NCBI GenBank assembly: GCA_018195615.1
Contig: JAGTPG010000002.1
Coordinates: 6,255,501 to 6,319,500 of the forward strand
From: Streptomyces tuirus
GTDB taxonomy: Bacteria; Actinomycetota; Actinomycetes; Streptomycetales; Streptomycetaceae
DNA: 64,000 nucleotides
Direction of reading: 5' to 3'
Part shown: one piece after another, positions 17,405-27,325 of the stretch
Numbering within the stretch: the first letter of the stretch is position 1
Layout of the letters: the number at the start of each line of letters is the position of its first letter
The notes under the pieces: model-generated
What the model was told of the DNA's origin: nothing
Seen by the model: only the letters and a program-made list of their open reading frames with translations
Database searches by the model: none
Program-made: the position numbers and the translations under genes

Positions 17405-18327
17405 TGGTAGAGGGACCCGGTGTTGAGGACCGGCTGCGCGGCCCGGTCGCCGCACAGCACGACCATGAGGTTGGAGACCATCGCCGCCTTCCGTTCGGAG
17501 TCCAGCTCCACGATGTCCCGCTCCGTGATGCGGGCGATCGCGGCCTCCACCATGCCCACCGCCCCGTCCACGATCTGCCGCCGCGCCGCGACCACCGCTC
17601 CGGCCTGCTGCCGCTGGAGCATCGCCGAGGCGATCTCGGGGGCGTACGCGAGGTGCGTGAAGCGTGACTCGATGATCTGCACCCCGGCCGCCTCCACGCG
17701 CGCGTGCAGTTCGACGGCGAGCTTCTCGGTGATCTCCTCGGCGTTGCCGCGCAGCGAGAGGCCGTCCTCCTCGTGGGCGTCGTAGGGGTACTCGATGGCG
17801 ATGTGCCGCACGGCCGCCTCGGTCTGGGTGGAGACGAACTCGACGTAGTCGTCCACCTCGAAGACGGCCTGCGCGGTGTCCTCGACGCGCCACACCACGA
17901 CCGCGGCAAGCTCGATCGGGTTGCCGTAGGCGTCGTTGACCTTGAGGACGGCGGTCTCGTGGTTGCGGACGCGCGTCGAGATCTTCGTGCGCGAGGTGAA
18001 GGGGTTCACCCAGCGCAGGCCGTCCTGCCGGATCGTGCCCCGGTAGCGGCCGAAGAGCTGGACGACCCGGGCCTCGCCCGGCGCCACCATGTTCAGCCCG
18101 CACATGGCGAGGAACGCCGCGAGCGCGACCAGGATGCCGCCGATGATCAGCGCGGCCTTCGCTCCGGCTCCGTCCACCGAGGTGGCGACGGCGATCAGCC
18201 CGGCGCCGGCCAGCAGGCCGAGCAGCAGGGCGAGCCCGCCGCCGATGCTGTGCGCGGTGAACTCCCGCACGCGCGGCGCGGGCATCTCGGGCACGTCTGC
18301 CGTGACCTGCGTGTCGTGTGTGGACAT
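17401..18327 (-). CDS. SPFH/Band 7 membrane protein
   Basis: A 308-residue stomatin/prohibitin-like protein. Two hydrophobic segments (about residues 30-50 and 56-80) precede the SPFH domain, which starts at APGEARVVQLFGRYRGT and contains STRVRNHETAVLKVND and SRFTHLAYAPEIASAML. Family members form oligomers that organise membrane microdomains and can modulate proteases or flotillin-like assemblies. ATG 18327 (MSTHDTQV) is chosen; an in-frame ATG at 18354 is possible. It is divergent from the PBP gene, with a 14-bp palindrome in its promoter region. Confidence 0.88.
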   Translation of the reverse strand: MSTHDTQVTADVPEMPAPRVREFTAHSIGGGLALLLGLLAGAGLIAVATSVDGAGAKAALIIGGILVALAAFLAMCGLNMVAPGEARVVQLFGRYRGTIRQDGLRWVNPFTSRTKISTRVRNHETAVLKVNDAYGNPIELAAVVVWRVEDTAQAVFEVDDYVEFVSTQTEAAVRHIAIEYPYDAHEEDGLSLRGNAEEITEKLAVELHARVEAAGVQIIESRFTHLAYAPEIASAMLQRQQAGAVVAARRQIVDGAVGMVEAAIARITERDIVELDSERKAAMVSNLMVVLCGDRAAQPVLNTGSLYQ

Positions 18328-18380
18328 GAGCGATCCCCGTTCTCCTGTGGCCATGCGTCCTGCATAGCTTCTGTCTAACT

Positions 18381-18394
18381 AAGTGATATCACTT
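18381..18394. promoter_or_regulatory. 14-bp perfect palindrome
   Basis: AAGTGATATCACTT, in an AT-rich patch 54 bp upstream of the SPFH start and 194 bp upstream of the PBP gene. The symmetry suggests a dimeric regulator's operator, most likely for the SPFH operon. Confidence 0.5.
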
Positions 18395-18587
18395 TATCGC
18401 GTCATGGCAACCCTGGGCCCCTGTCGGACGTCGGTTCCGTTGGGACAGGTGCTGATTCTCACGTCCGTAAAAGACCGGATCGGCAGGTCTTTGTCACATC
18501 TTCCGGTGTTAGCTTTCTGAGCTGACTTGAGCGGCGAACTGGTGTGACACCTGAGCACACGTGAGCGAAGCGGAGCGGATCGGACCG

Positions 18588-20917
18588 ATGGGACGAGCGG
18601 AAGAGAGACGAGCGCGGCAGCGCGGCGGTCACCGCGCGGCGCCCAGGCGCTCGTCCGGGACGCCGGCGGCCGGTGTCGGCGGCCGGGCCGACGCCCGAAG
18701 AGCGGCCAGAAGCGGCGGCAAGGGCCGGATACGCCGGCTGTTCACCTGGAAGAAGATCCTCGGCACGTGCCTCGGGCTGTGCCTGCTGGGCATGGGCGCC
18801 TTCGTCGTGCTGTACATGATGATCGGCATTCCCCAGGGGAACGCTGACGCCAAGCTGCAGAGCAACGTCTACCGGTACAGCGACGGCTCGTTCCTGGCCC
18901 GCACCGGTGACAAGAACCGCGAGATCGTCGAACTGGGCAGGGTGCCGAAGGAAGTTCAGCGCACGTTCGTCGCCGCCGAGAACAAGACCTTCTACAAGGA
19001 CGCCGGGGTCGACTTCAAGGGCACCGCACGCGGTCTGTTCAACACGCTCAGCGGCCGGGGCGCCCAGGGCGGTTCGACCATCACCCAGCAGTACGTCAAG
19101 AACTACTACCTCAGCCAGGAACAGACGGTCACCCGCAAGCTCAAGGAGCTGGTCATCTCGCTGAAGCTGGACCGGGAGAAGTCCAAGGACTACATCCTGG
19201 CCGGCTACATCAACACCAGCTACTACGGCCGGGGCGCCTACGGCATCCAGGCCGCCGCTCAGGCCTACTACCGGGTCGACGCCGAGGACCTCACCGTCGA
19301 ACAGGGCGCCTACCTCGCGGCGTTGCTCCAGGCGCCGAGCCAGTACGACTGGGCCGTTGCCTCCGACGAGGGCAAGAGGCTGGTGCAGGCCCGCTGGAAC
19401 TACGTCCTGAACAACATGGTCGAGGAGGGCTGGCTGAAGAAGTCCGAGCGCGACGCCATGAAGTTCCCGGTGCCCAAGCCGCCCATGCCCGACCCCAGCC
19501 TGTCGGGCCAGACGGGCTACCTGGTGAAGGCGGCCGACGCCACGCTGGAGAAGCAACTGGTCGACCAGGGCACCGCCCAGGATCCACAGCAGGCCCAGGC
19601 GATGGTCGACCAGGGCGGCTGGACCATCACGCTCAACATCGACAAGAAGCGGCAGGCGGCGCTGGAGAAGGCGGTCAAGGCGCAGCTGACCAGCAAGCTG
19701 AGCCCGAAGAAGCGCAAGGTCGACGCGGACGTCCAGGCCGGTGCCGTGTCCGTGAACCCGAAGAACGGGGCGGTCGTCGCGATGTACGGCGGCGTCGACT
19801 ACTTCGAGCACTTCAGGAACAACGCGACCCGAACGGACTACCAGCCCGCCTCCACCTTCAAGCCCGTGATCCTGGCCGCCGCCCTTGAAGAGAACGCCGA
19901 GACCCAGGACGGCACGCCGATCACGGCCAACACGATCTACGACGGCACCAGCAAGCGCCCGGTCGTGAACAACGGCACCAAGGTCGGCTTCGCCCCGAGA
20001 ACGAGGACGACCGGGACTACGGGGACATCACGGTCCAGACCGCGATGAACAAGTCCGTCAACTCCGTCTTCGCGCAGATGGGTGTCGACGTCGGCATGCC
20101 CGAGGTGGTGAAGGTCGCGGGCAGGCTCGGCATGGACACCAAGGGCCTGCAGGCGGTGCCCGCGCAGACCCTGGGCACCATGGGGGCGAGCCCGCTGGAG
20201 ATGGCCGGCGTCTACGCGACCCTCGACAACCACGGCAGGAAGGTCACTCCGGCCATCGTCAAGTCGGTCGAGAACAACACCCGCACGGTCACCTTGCCCA
20301 AGCCGGTCGGCGACCAGGTCATCAGCCGGGAGGCCGCCGACACGGTGACCTCGGTGCTGACCGGCGTGGTCGACGACGGTACGGCCCAGAAGTCGGTGCG
20401 GGACAATCCCCGGCGCGACGGTCAGCAGGTCGCCGGCAAGACGGGTACCTCCGACGACAACAAGTCGGCCTGGTTCACCGGCTACACGCCCGATCTGGTC
20501 ACCTCGGTCGGCCTGTTCGGCGAGGACGACAAGCCGCCGCACGCGCAGGTCCCGATGTACGAGGCGGGCGGCGAGCCCCGCGTCAACGGTGGTGGCTTCC
20601 CGGCGGAGATCTGGGCGGCGTACACCTTCGGCGTGATGGGCGACACCAGCAAGTTCGACCTGGACACCACGCAGGGCGCGGCGATCAAACCGACCCCCAA
20701 GCCGACGCCCACCCGGCAGCCGACGACCGCGCCCCCGACCGATGAGCCGACCACCGAGGCGCCGACGTCCCCGCCGCCCACCACCGAGGAGCCGACCACC
20801 ACGCCGCCGCCGACGCCGACGACGGCCCCGCCGACGACACCGGAGCCGACGGCTCCGACGACACCACCGGTCGCGAGCCCCCCGCGGAACCCCTTCGAGC
20901 CGGGCGACAACCCGTAG
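18588..20917 (+). CDS. Class A penicillin-binding protein (one frame break)
   Basis: A 776-residue bifunctional peptidoglycan synthase. After a basic tail and one transmembrane helix (about residues 60-85) comes a GT51 glycosyltransferase domain: probable catalytic Glu131 in VAAENKTFYKDAGVD and GGSTITQQYVKNYYL. The transpeptidase has Ser422 in STFK, SVN at Ser490 and KTGT at Lys618. The C-terminus is a Thr/Pro-rich tail of about 90 residues. The frame breaks at C4 (19993-19996), which should be C5 (GFAP-ENEDDRDYG). ATG 18588 is preferred; GTG 18561 is an alternative. Confidence 0.93.
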
Positions 20918-20927
20918 GCAACGAGGA

Positions 20928-20956
20928 GGGGCGCCCGGTAGAGCACCGGGCGCCCC
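20928..20956. terminator. Bidirectional terminator after the PBP gene
   Basis: GGGGCGCCCGGT (20928-20939) pairs perfectly with 20945-20956 across a 5-nt loop, between two convergent genes. Confidence 0.85.
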
Positions 20957-20986
20957 TTCTGGTCCGCGAGCGGAACGGTCCGCTGA

Positions 20987-21367
20987 TTACGAGGTCGAGA
21001 TGGTCCTCGTGCTGAGAGTGGACCAGATGATGCCGCCCGTGGGCGTCCCCGACCAGTCGCCGATGACGGCGCCGAGCGCAATGGCGCGGTTTTCCTCGAG
21101 GTCGAGGTTCACGTGCCGGGTGGTGCCCACTCCATTTCGGTTCCAGTAGTAGTACTGGGTGCCTCTCTCGATGATGCCGATCGCCGAATGCCCGTCCTTT
21201 CGCAGGTCCTTGACGTAAAGGTGGTCTCCGTTCGCCACGAACTCTGCCCTGGCGTCGAGACCGACGCTGCTGACGGTCGCGTCCTCGGCGAAGGCAGACG
21301 TGGACGTGGCGGTGGCGACGACCGCGGCGGCGGCGCCGATAACGGCTATACGAGCGAGTGACCTCAC
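20987..21367 (-). CDS. Small secreted protein
   Basis: A 126-residue exported protein: signal peptide RSLARIAVIGAAAAVVATA ending SAFA, then a mature domain of about 98 residues with HLYVKDLRKDGHSAIGI and a repeated beta-rich pattern. No cysteines or catalytic motif. GTG 21367 follows GGGGGATC. Similar small secreted proteins of unknown function are common in Streptomyces. It is divergent from the lipoprotein gene at 21497. Confidence 0.75.
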   Translation of the reverse strand: MRSLARIAVIGAAAAVVATATSTSAFAEDATVSSVGLDARAEFVANGDHLYVKDLRKDGHSAIGIIERGTQYYYWNRNGVGTTRHVNLDLEENRAIALGAVIGDWSGTPTGGIIWSTLSTRTISTS

Positions 21368-21496
21368 GTGATGATCCCCCTTGTTTATGTTGGGTGTTGA
21401 GACTGTAACAGAGGTGATCATGGAACAGAACATTCCATTTCTCACCGGCGGATCGCGGGTTGTTTTTTCCGTCTCTCCAATGTTTAGGTGAAAGGT

Positions 21497-22095
21497 ATGA
21501 TGAGAGTGCGGGGTGCGATCTGGGCTGCCTTGGTCGCAGCGTCTACGGTGCTGGTCACCGCCTGTGGAGGCAGCGGTGTTCCCGAGAAGGCCGACAGCAC
21601 CGGGAAAGCGGCGCCGGTGACCGGGAAAGCGAAGCCGGTGTCGGGGAGGGCGGATCTGATGGCCTTCATGAAAGAGACGGCCGATGCCGGAAAGGGCTTC
21701 TCCCTCAAGGACGCCACGACCCTCGGTCGTTACATTTACCCGGGTGCGGCCGAGGGGTATGTCGTGTGTTTCGAGAAAGAGGTTCCCGATCTGCAGGCAG
21801 TGGACCTCTATGCCGTCCCGGACAAGGAGAAATGTCCTGCTCGACCGGGTGGCAAAGCCCCCGCTCCCGCGTTCCTGATCTGAGTGGGAAGCAGGTGGAG
21901 GAATCCCTTGTCGAGGTGTTGGTGACCGGCTACAACCCGAAACGCGTCAAGGTGGTCGAGGTCGCCGATCCCGGCCGGGTGATCGAGCCGAAGCCGGCCG
22001 CGAAGTGGCGAGTGTGTGCGCAGAAACCGCGGGCGGGAACGGTTTTCGACGCGTCTGACGAGCTGCGCTTGCAGGCGGCGAAGAAATGTCCGTGA
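21497..22095 (+). CDS. Lipoprotein with PASTA-like C-terminus (one frame break)
   Basis: A 199-residue lipoprotein after repair of one lost base near 21874 (TTCCTGAT should read TTCCCTGAT). The lipobox is LVTAC-GGS. The C-terminal part, VPDLSGKQVEESLVEVLVTG onward through PAAKWRVCAQKPRAGT, resembles a PASTA-type repeat, a module that binds peptidoglycan fragments or beta-lactams. ATG 21497 follows AGGTGAAAGG. Without the repair the protein would stop at 131 residues just before the domain. Confidence 0.7.
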
Positions 22096-22373
22096 CCGTG
22101 CGGGGGAGGGCTTTCGGCTCGTCTCCGGCATGCCGCGCGACGCACACCGGCCGCCCGACGGCGCGGCGCTCTGCTCGGCGCTGATCGTCGCCCGGAGGCC
22201 CTGCTGGGACTCGTCCTCCCCCCGCGCTCACGGCTGACGCCTCGCTCGCGCTGTACCCGTCCACCGCCGTCCCGCTGCTGCTCGCCCTGGCCTGTGCGGT
22301 CCGCTCGTGGCCGGCGTCACCGTCCGCCTCGAAGTCCGGCGGCGCCGTGTCCCGTTCGGGGCCTCTCCTTGAA
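22096..22373. other. Intergenic, no gene seen
   Basis: There is no convincing reading frame. A short forward stretch around 22240-22320 has an apolar composition (reading LALYPSTAVPLLLALAC) that could be a decayed membrane segment, but it has no start, binding site or continuation. Confidence 0.35.
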
Positions 22374-22414
22374 AACCGCCTCCCGGAGCACGACCTGGCG
22401 TCGGGGAGGCGGTT
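22374..22414. terminator. Terminator hairpin
   Basis: AACCGCCTCCC (22374-22384) pairs with GGGAGGCGGTT (22404-22414), 19-nt loop, directly after the stop of the minus-strand secreted protein gene. Confidence 0.75.
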
Positions 22415-22428
22415 GTCGTGGTCCGCTG

Positions 22429-22983
22429 TCAGTCGCAGAGCGTGGCCGACCGGACCCGGTCGATGATCGCCCTGCCGTTGGAGTCCCACATGAGCGCCGT
22501 GACCTCGGAACACATGACGTGCAGGCCGTTGCTGCTCTCGTACTTCAAGGGACCCGCGTACTGACTGAAGGTGCCCTCGTCGACCTTGCAGGCCGCGCTG
22601 GACAGGTTGGGGCAGAGCTTCAGCTTCATCTTCTTCGCGCTGCTCGTGTTGTTGTCGAACACGACACAGACTCCGTGCTTGCCCACAGTGGACTTGACGT
22701 AGGAGAAGAGGGTGCCGTAGCGCCGGGAGTCGGGAAGCCGCTCCGCGAACTCCAGCTCGTAGCCGCTGCCGCAGAGGGTCGCCGACGCGCTGACGGCGGC
22801 GGGGGCCGCCGCGGCGACGGCGCGCGTCTGCGCGTCCTGGGCGCCGGCGGCGGACAGCTGGACGCTGGTGCCGGCGACTCTCTGCCCCGTGACGGGAGCG
22901 TCCTGGGCGATCGCCTGCGGGGCGACCAGTGCGGAGGCGACGAGCGTGGTGCCGAGGGCGAGAGCGCGCATGAGGTTACGCAC
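22429..22983 (-). CDS. Secreted protein, unknown function
   Basis: A 184-residue exported protein with signal peptide RALALGTTLVASALVAPQ ending AIA. The mature part has an Ala-rich linker and then a domain with five or six cysteines (for example TLCGSGYELEFAERLP, GKHGVCVVFDN, KLCPNLSSAACKVD, HVMCSEVTA and a final LCD), likely disulfide-bonded. No catalytic motif is seen. GTG 22983 is the start. The upstream 800 bp contains no gene. Confidence 0.75.
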   Translation of the reverse strand: MRNLMRALALGTTLVASALVAPQAIAQDAPVTGQRVAGTSVQLSAAGAQDAQTRAVAAAAPAAVSASATLCGSGYELEFAERLPDSRRYGTLFSYVKSTVGKHGVCVVFDNNTSSAKKMKLKLCPNLSSAACKVDEGTFSQYAGPLKYESSNGLHVMCSEVTALMWDSNGRAIIDRVRSATLCD

Positions 22984-23788
22984 AGTAAGCGCTTCCTTTC
23001 GGGACAGGTCCTGGTCGGCGTCGAGTGTCAGGTCCTACGGATGGTGCGGTCGGCGGGTCGCGCGGCATCCGGGCGAGCGAGCCGCGGACAGTGGTGACGC
23101 GCTGCTGTGAAAAGGCGGTCCAGCACACAAAGCGGTCCATACCTGTCGAGCGCGGCGATCACCATAGGCACGGAGCAGCGGAACGGAACAGCGGTGACGC
23201 GCGATCTGGCTGGAAAGCGCTCCCGCGAGATCCCCCGCCGGCAGGGCGACTTGTCTGTCCGCAGCAGGGACGATCTGTGCGTACGGCGTGAAGGGCAGGG
23301 GTGCGACAGCCGAAGAGCTGGCTCAAAAGCGTGGGCCGGGCTGCCCAGGCCTCCAGTTTCGGACAGTTTTCCGGCCTGAAACACCCCTCTCCTCGCCATT
23401 CCGCTTCACAGCTCCTTCACCAATGTGGAGCGGGCGAGTGGGCTCAAGGACCCCTTCCGGAAGCGTGTACGGAGGCAGGTCGTAATCACGCCACGGCACC
23501 AACTGGCTCAGGAGTCAAGCCCTTGCTCCCCCTGCTCACGCTGTGCCTATGGTGATCACCAAATCCGGTGCACTGACCACGCCGCCGGAACGGGGGAGGT
23601 TCCTGATGTCGCCGTGCCGTCTGCCATGCGCGCATCTTCTTCGCGGTCGTGCCGCCGTGCCGCGCCTCTGAGCCGTCTCGCCTCCTGGTGAGGCCGTCCC
23701 TCGTCAACTCCTCCCGGATCCACGCCGGATGGGGGTGCCGTCACGCTCCGGTACTCGGACACGACCTTTGTGAAGGAGAGCCACGCCC
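22984..23788. other. Intergenic, 805 bp, no convincing gene
   Basis: All frames are short or have atypical composition. A promoter-like pair TTGCTC (23523) and TATGGT lies about 240 bp before the glycoside-hydrolase-like gene, and that gene has a strong binding site GAAGGAGAG at 23772-23780. The length is unusual for this gene-dense region, and it may carry regulatory RNA or decayed sequence. Confidence 0.4.
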
Positions 23789-26007
23789 ATGGCCGATGAG
23801 ATGGTGCGCAGAGCCCAGACGTTCATCAACGCCACCTATGACGACGGTGCGAAGCTGGGCATATCGCGGCTCGCCGAAAACGGCGAGACCGGCTGGACCG
23901 TCATGTTCGCCCTCACCCGGGCGCTCCAGTACGAGCTGGGCATCTCCAGCCTGTCGGACAACTTCGGCCCCGGCACGCTCTCCACGCTCCAGTCGAAGTA
24001 CCCGCGCATCGGCCCGTCGGGCGTCCCGGCGAACATCATCCGGATCGTCCAGGCCGGCCTGTACTGCAAGGGGTACGACGGCGGCGAGATCGACGGCAAA
24101 TACAACGACCGTGTCCGCGCCTCGGTGATCCAGCTCAAGAAGGACATGGGCGTCGACTTCGCCTACCCCGGCGGTGACGTGGTGCCGAAGGTGTTCAAGG
24201 GCCTTCTGAACATGGACCCGTACGTCATCGTCAACAACGGCTCCGCCCAGATCCGCGCCGTGCAGCAGTGGATGAACGGCGCATTCGTCAACCGCCGGGA
24301 CTTCTTCGTCATCCCGTGCGACGGTCATCACTCCCGTACCGTCGCCCAGGCGATGCTCTACGCGGTCCAGTACACCATCGGCATGGCCGACGGAGTCGCC
24401 AACGGCGTGTTCGGCCCGGGCACCCAGGCGGGCTTGAAGGAGCACACCCTGTCGGTGGGGTCGTCCGGTACCTGGGTGCAGTTGTTCACGGCCGGCATGC
24501 TGCTCAACCAGCGCTCCGTCTCCTTCGGCGGCACCTTCACCGCCGCCCACGCGGAAGCGGTCCGCTCGTTCCAGTCGTTCGTCAAGCTCCCCGTGACGGG
24601 GAAGGGCGACTTCTCCACCTGGGCCTCCCTCCTCGTCTCCTACGGTGACCAGAGCCGCAAGGGCGCGGCCTGCGACGGCGTCACCAAGATCACCCCGGAT
24701 CGCGCCAAGGCGCTCAAGGCCGAAGGCATCACCTACGTCGGGCGTTACCTGACCAACCCGATCCCCGGCGGCGGCAAGGTCCCGAGAAGGAGATCCAGCC
24801 CGGCGAGCTCCAGACCATCGCCGAGCAAGGACTGCGCTGTTTCCCGATCTACCAGACCTTCGGGCGAGGTGCGGACGACTTCAGCTACCCCCTGGGGCGT
24901 GCCGCGGGACAGGCCGCGATCAACGCGGCACTCGACCACGGTTTCAAGTCGGGCACGAGGATCTTCTTCGCTGTCGACTTCGACGCCTACGACTACGAGA
25001 TCACCGACAACGTCCTGCCCCACTTCAAGGGCATCGAGGACGCCATGCGCGATGACGGCAACCGCTACAGCGTCGGCGTCTACGGTCCTCGCAACGTGTG
25101 CACGCGCGTATCGAACGCGGGCCACGCCTCGGCCTCGTTCGTCTCGGACATGTCCTCCGGCTTCTCGGGGAACTTCGGCTACCCGCTCCCCGAGAACTGG
25201 GCCTACGACCAGATCGTCACCAAGACCGTCGGCTCCGGCAGCGGAGCGATCAACATCGACGTGAACATCGCGTCCGGCCGTGACACCGGTCAGGGATCCT
25301 TCAACAAGCCCAGGGGCGTCCTCGCCGACACCAGCCTGGACCCGGGTCTCGTGCAGGCCATGATGACGGACGTCGGCAAGTACATGGAGTCGATCGGGTT
25401 CCCCAACGACGGCGGCGTGCGGAAGTGGCAGCACTGGAAGTGCTTCACGACGACCGTGGTCGACTACGACTCCGACATCACCCTGTACGCCTACCGCTAC
25501 AAGATGCGAAAGGCCCTCATCCAGACCTCCGCCTACTGGGAGATGAGGCATGTCGACGCCGTCGACGAGGGCGCGGACCTGGCCGTCATCACGGCCTACG
25601 AGACGACCGGAACGTTCAAGGACACCTCCACCGGCATCTGCCAGATCTTCGGCATCACGGCGACACGGGCATGGAACCACGCCGTCAGCAAGGGCTACAT
25701 CACCGGCAGCGTCAAGGACATCAACGACGACACCCTCTACAGCATGTGGCGCAAGTGCCGGGACGACGACCAGTTCGCCCTGTCGATCGTGCCCCTGATC
25801 CACCTCTGGAACGCCGACGGAGCGCCGGGCGCTCCGGAAGACGAGACCGAGCTGCGTCCCATGCGCCTGGATTACACGGAGAACGAGATCTACGAGGTTC
25901 TGCGGCGGTACCAGGGCACGAACGACGAGGCGAAGGCGCACGCGAAGAAGCGTCTGGCGCTCTATCAGGTCATGGAGAAGTACAACGCCATCTCCCGTAA
26001 CCCGTGA
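23789..26007 (+). CDS. Multidomain glycoside-hydrolase-like (DUF1906) protein, no signal peptide (one frame break)
   Basis: A 739-residue protein. Residues 1-290 look like tandem peptidoglycan-binding-type helices (VQAGLYCKGYDGGEIDGKYN; MADGVANGVFGPGTQAGLK). Residues about 298-500 are an Rv2525c-like/DUF1906 TIM-barrel domain: GITYVGRYL, GLRCFPIYQTFGRGADDF, RIFFAVDFDAYDYEI, YSVGVYGPRNVC. The C-terminal 210 residues (KWQHWKCFTT; STGICQIFGITATRAWNHA) I do not recognise, though STGICQIF is reminiscent of lysozyme-fold cores. The frame breaks at CCC 24781-24783 (should be C4). No signal peptide or Tat motif is visible despite the wall-directed domains. It heads a three-gene cluster. Confidence 0.85.
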
Positions 26008-26019
26008 CAGGCTGCGCGC

Positions 26020-26499
26020 ATGTCGGGAGACGAACCATACGCAGGCCACAACCCCGTCCTTGTGCTCCTGCTGTCGCTGGCCGGACTGCTCGCCACGCCG
26101 GGGCTCGCGATCTACGCGATCGTGACGCTGGTCCGGGTCGGCAGGAAACGGACTCGGGCAGGCCTGTTCAAGGCAGCGGCGATCCTTGCCTGGGTGGCGA
26201 CGGTCGGCATGTACACCTGGGGCGTCCTGCACCTGCTGTTGCTGGACGAAAGCGCTCAGGCCGCGGCCTGCACCAAGGTGCTGGGAGGCCCTGACAAGAG
26301 GTCCGAGGTCGTCGTCGACCGATATGAGACCTCCTTCATCCCCCTGCGCTTCGGGTGCCACGTCGAAGGCGGGAAGACCTACGAAGCCGCCATTCCGGGC
26401 TACCTGAACCCCGTGGCGGGGCTGTCGGCAGTGACCGCTGTTGCTCTCACCGCATGCGCTGCGCGTTCCCACACCCACCACAAGGAGAGAACTGCGTGA
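26020..26499 (+). CDS. Membrane protein of the glycoside-hydrolase cluster
   Basis: A 159-residue protein with three hydrophobic segments: residues 12-38 (LVLLLSLAGLLATPGLAIYAIV), 52-75 (AAILAWVATVGMYTWGVLHLLLL) and 130-147 near the C-terminus. The loop between the second and third has two cysteines and should be extracytoplasmic. It begins 12 bp after the preceding gene and overlaps the next gene by 4 bp, so it is part of the same operon. No family recognised. Confidence 0.75.
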   Translation: MSGDEPYAGHNPVLVLLLSLAGLLATPGLAIYAIVTLVRVGRKRTRAGLFKAAAILAWVATVGMYTWGVLHLLLLDESAQAAACTKVLGGPDKRSEVVVDRYETSFIPLRFGCHVEGGKTYEAAIPGYLNPVAGLSAVTAVALTACAARSHTHHKERTA

Positions 26500-27239
26500 C
26501 TGTGAACATCTCGCGTCGTACGGCCCTGCGCCGTGCCGTCTTCCTGGCCGCCGGCACCGCTGTCGCCGCGGGGGCGTTGACGTCTCCCGCCCACGCGGCG
26601 ACCACGCAACCCGAGCCGGACAAGATCCGTGAAGCGATACGGAAGGCACAGGAACGCAACAAGCGAGTCCTCAGCGGCACCCCGTCGACGAACGGATGGG
26701 AGATGGAGAAGACCGCGGACGACCACGGGCACGTCTACACCAGACCCGTCCCCGGCACTCCCGTCGACGGCGTCCAGATCCGCATGGGCGACGTCGAGAC
26801 CGTCCTCGTCCATGTGATCCGCCGCTTCCACTACGAGGTCGACGAACTGCGCCGGGGCGACGTCACCGGCTGGCGCCACCCCTCGACGGTACGCAAGGGC
26901 CTGGCCGAGTCGAACCAGGCCTCCGGCACGGCGGTGCGGATCCGGCCGGGTTACTACCCCTCAGGGGTGCAGGGTGGTTTCTTCCCGCAGCAGACGGTGG
27001 TGATCCGGGACATCCTCGCCGAGTGCGACGGCGTGGTCCGGTGGGGCGGGGACGACAAGCACCCGGACGAGGCGCTGTTCTACCTCGACGTCGAACCCGG
27101 TGACAGCCGGCTGGCGGCGACCGCGGCGAAGATCCAGGGTTGGGAATGGGCGCCGGGCAAGGGTGCCGGTTCCGGCGCCGACCCGCTCCAGCCGTCGCGG
27201 AAGCGTTCCGCCGAACGCCTCGCCCGACAGCAGTCCTGA
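26496..27239 (+). CDS. Tat-exported M15-like protein lacking zinc ligands
   Basis: A 247-residue protein starting at GTG 26496, overlapping the previous stop. The twin-arginine signal is SRRTALRRAVFLAAG, with cleavage after AHA. The C-terminal half aligns with M15 D-Ala-D-Ala carboxypeptidase-like folds (IRRFHYEVDELRRGDV; ILAECDGVVRWGGDDKHPDE; LFYLDVEPGDSRL), but where M15 enzymes have SxHxxGxAxD this protein has SNQASGTAVRI, and the final His is absent. It is therefore probably a non-catalytic wall-binding or scaffolding relative. Export is via Tat, so it folds before transport. Confidence 0.72.
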   Translation: MTVNISRRTALRRAVFLAAGTAVAAGALTSPAHAATTQPEPDKIREAIRKAQERNKRVLSGTPSTNGWEMEKTADDHGHVYTRPVPGTPVDGVQIRMGDVETVLVHVIRRFHYEVDELRRGDVTGWRHPSTVRKGLAESNQASGTAVRIRPGYYPSGVQGGFFPQQTVVIRDILAECDGVVRWGGDDKHPDEALFYLDVEPGDSRLAATAAKIQGWEWAPGKGAGSGADPLQPSRKRSAERLARQQS

Positions 27240-27277
27240 ACCGGACGGTGGCCCGCACGGTGTGACGGGCTTCGACG

Positions 27278-27312
27278 ACGGGCCGGTCCCCGCGGTGCGG
27301 GGACCGGCCCGT
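27278..27312. terminator. 16-bp bidirectional terminator
   Basis: A perfect 16-bp stem (27278-27293 with 27297-27312) around a 3-nt loop GGT, between convergent genes. Confidence 0.88.
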
Positions 27313-27325
27313 GCCGTGTGCGCGC

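Noticed and set aside
22240..22330. Short apolar frame as a membrane peptide gene
   Set aside because: It has no start codon context, no binding site and no conservation clue; recorded only as intergenic.
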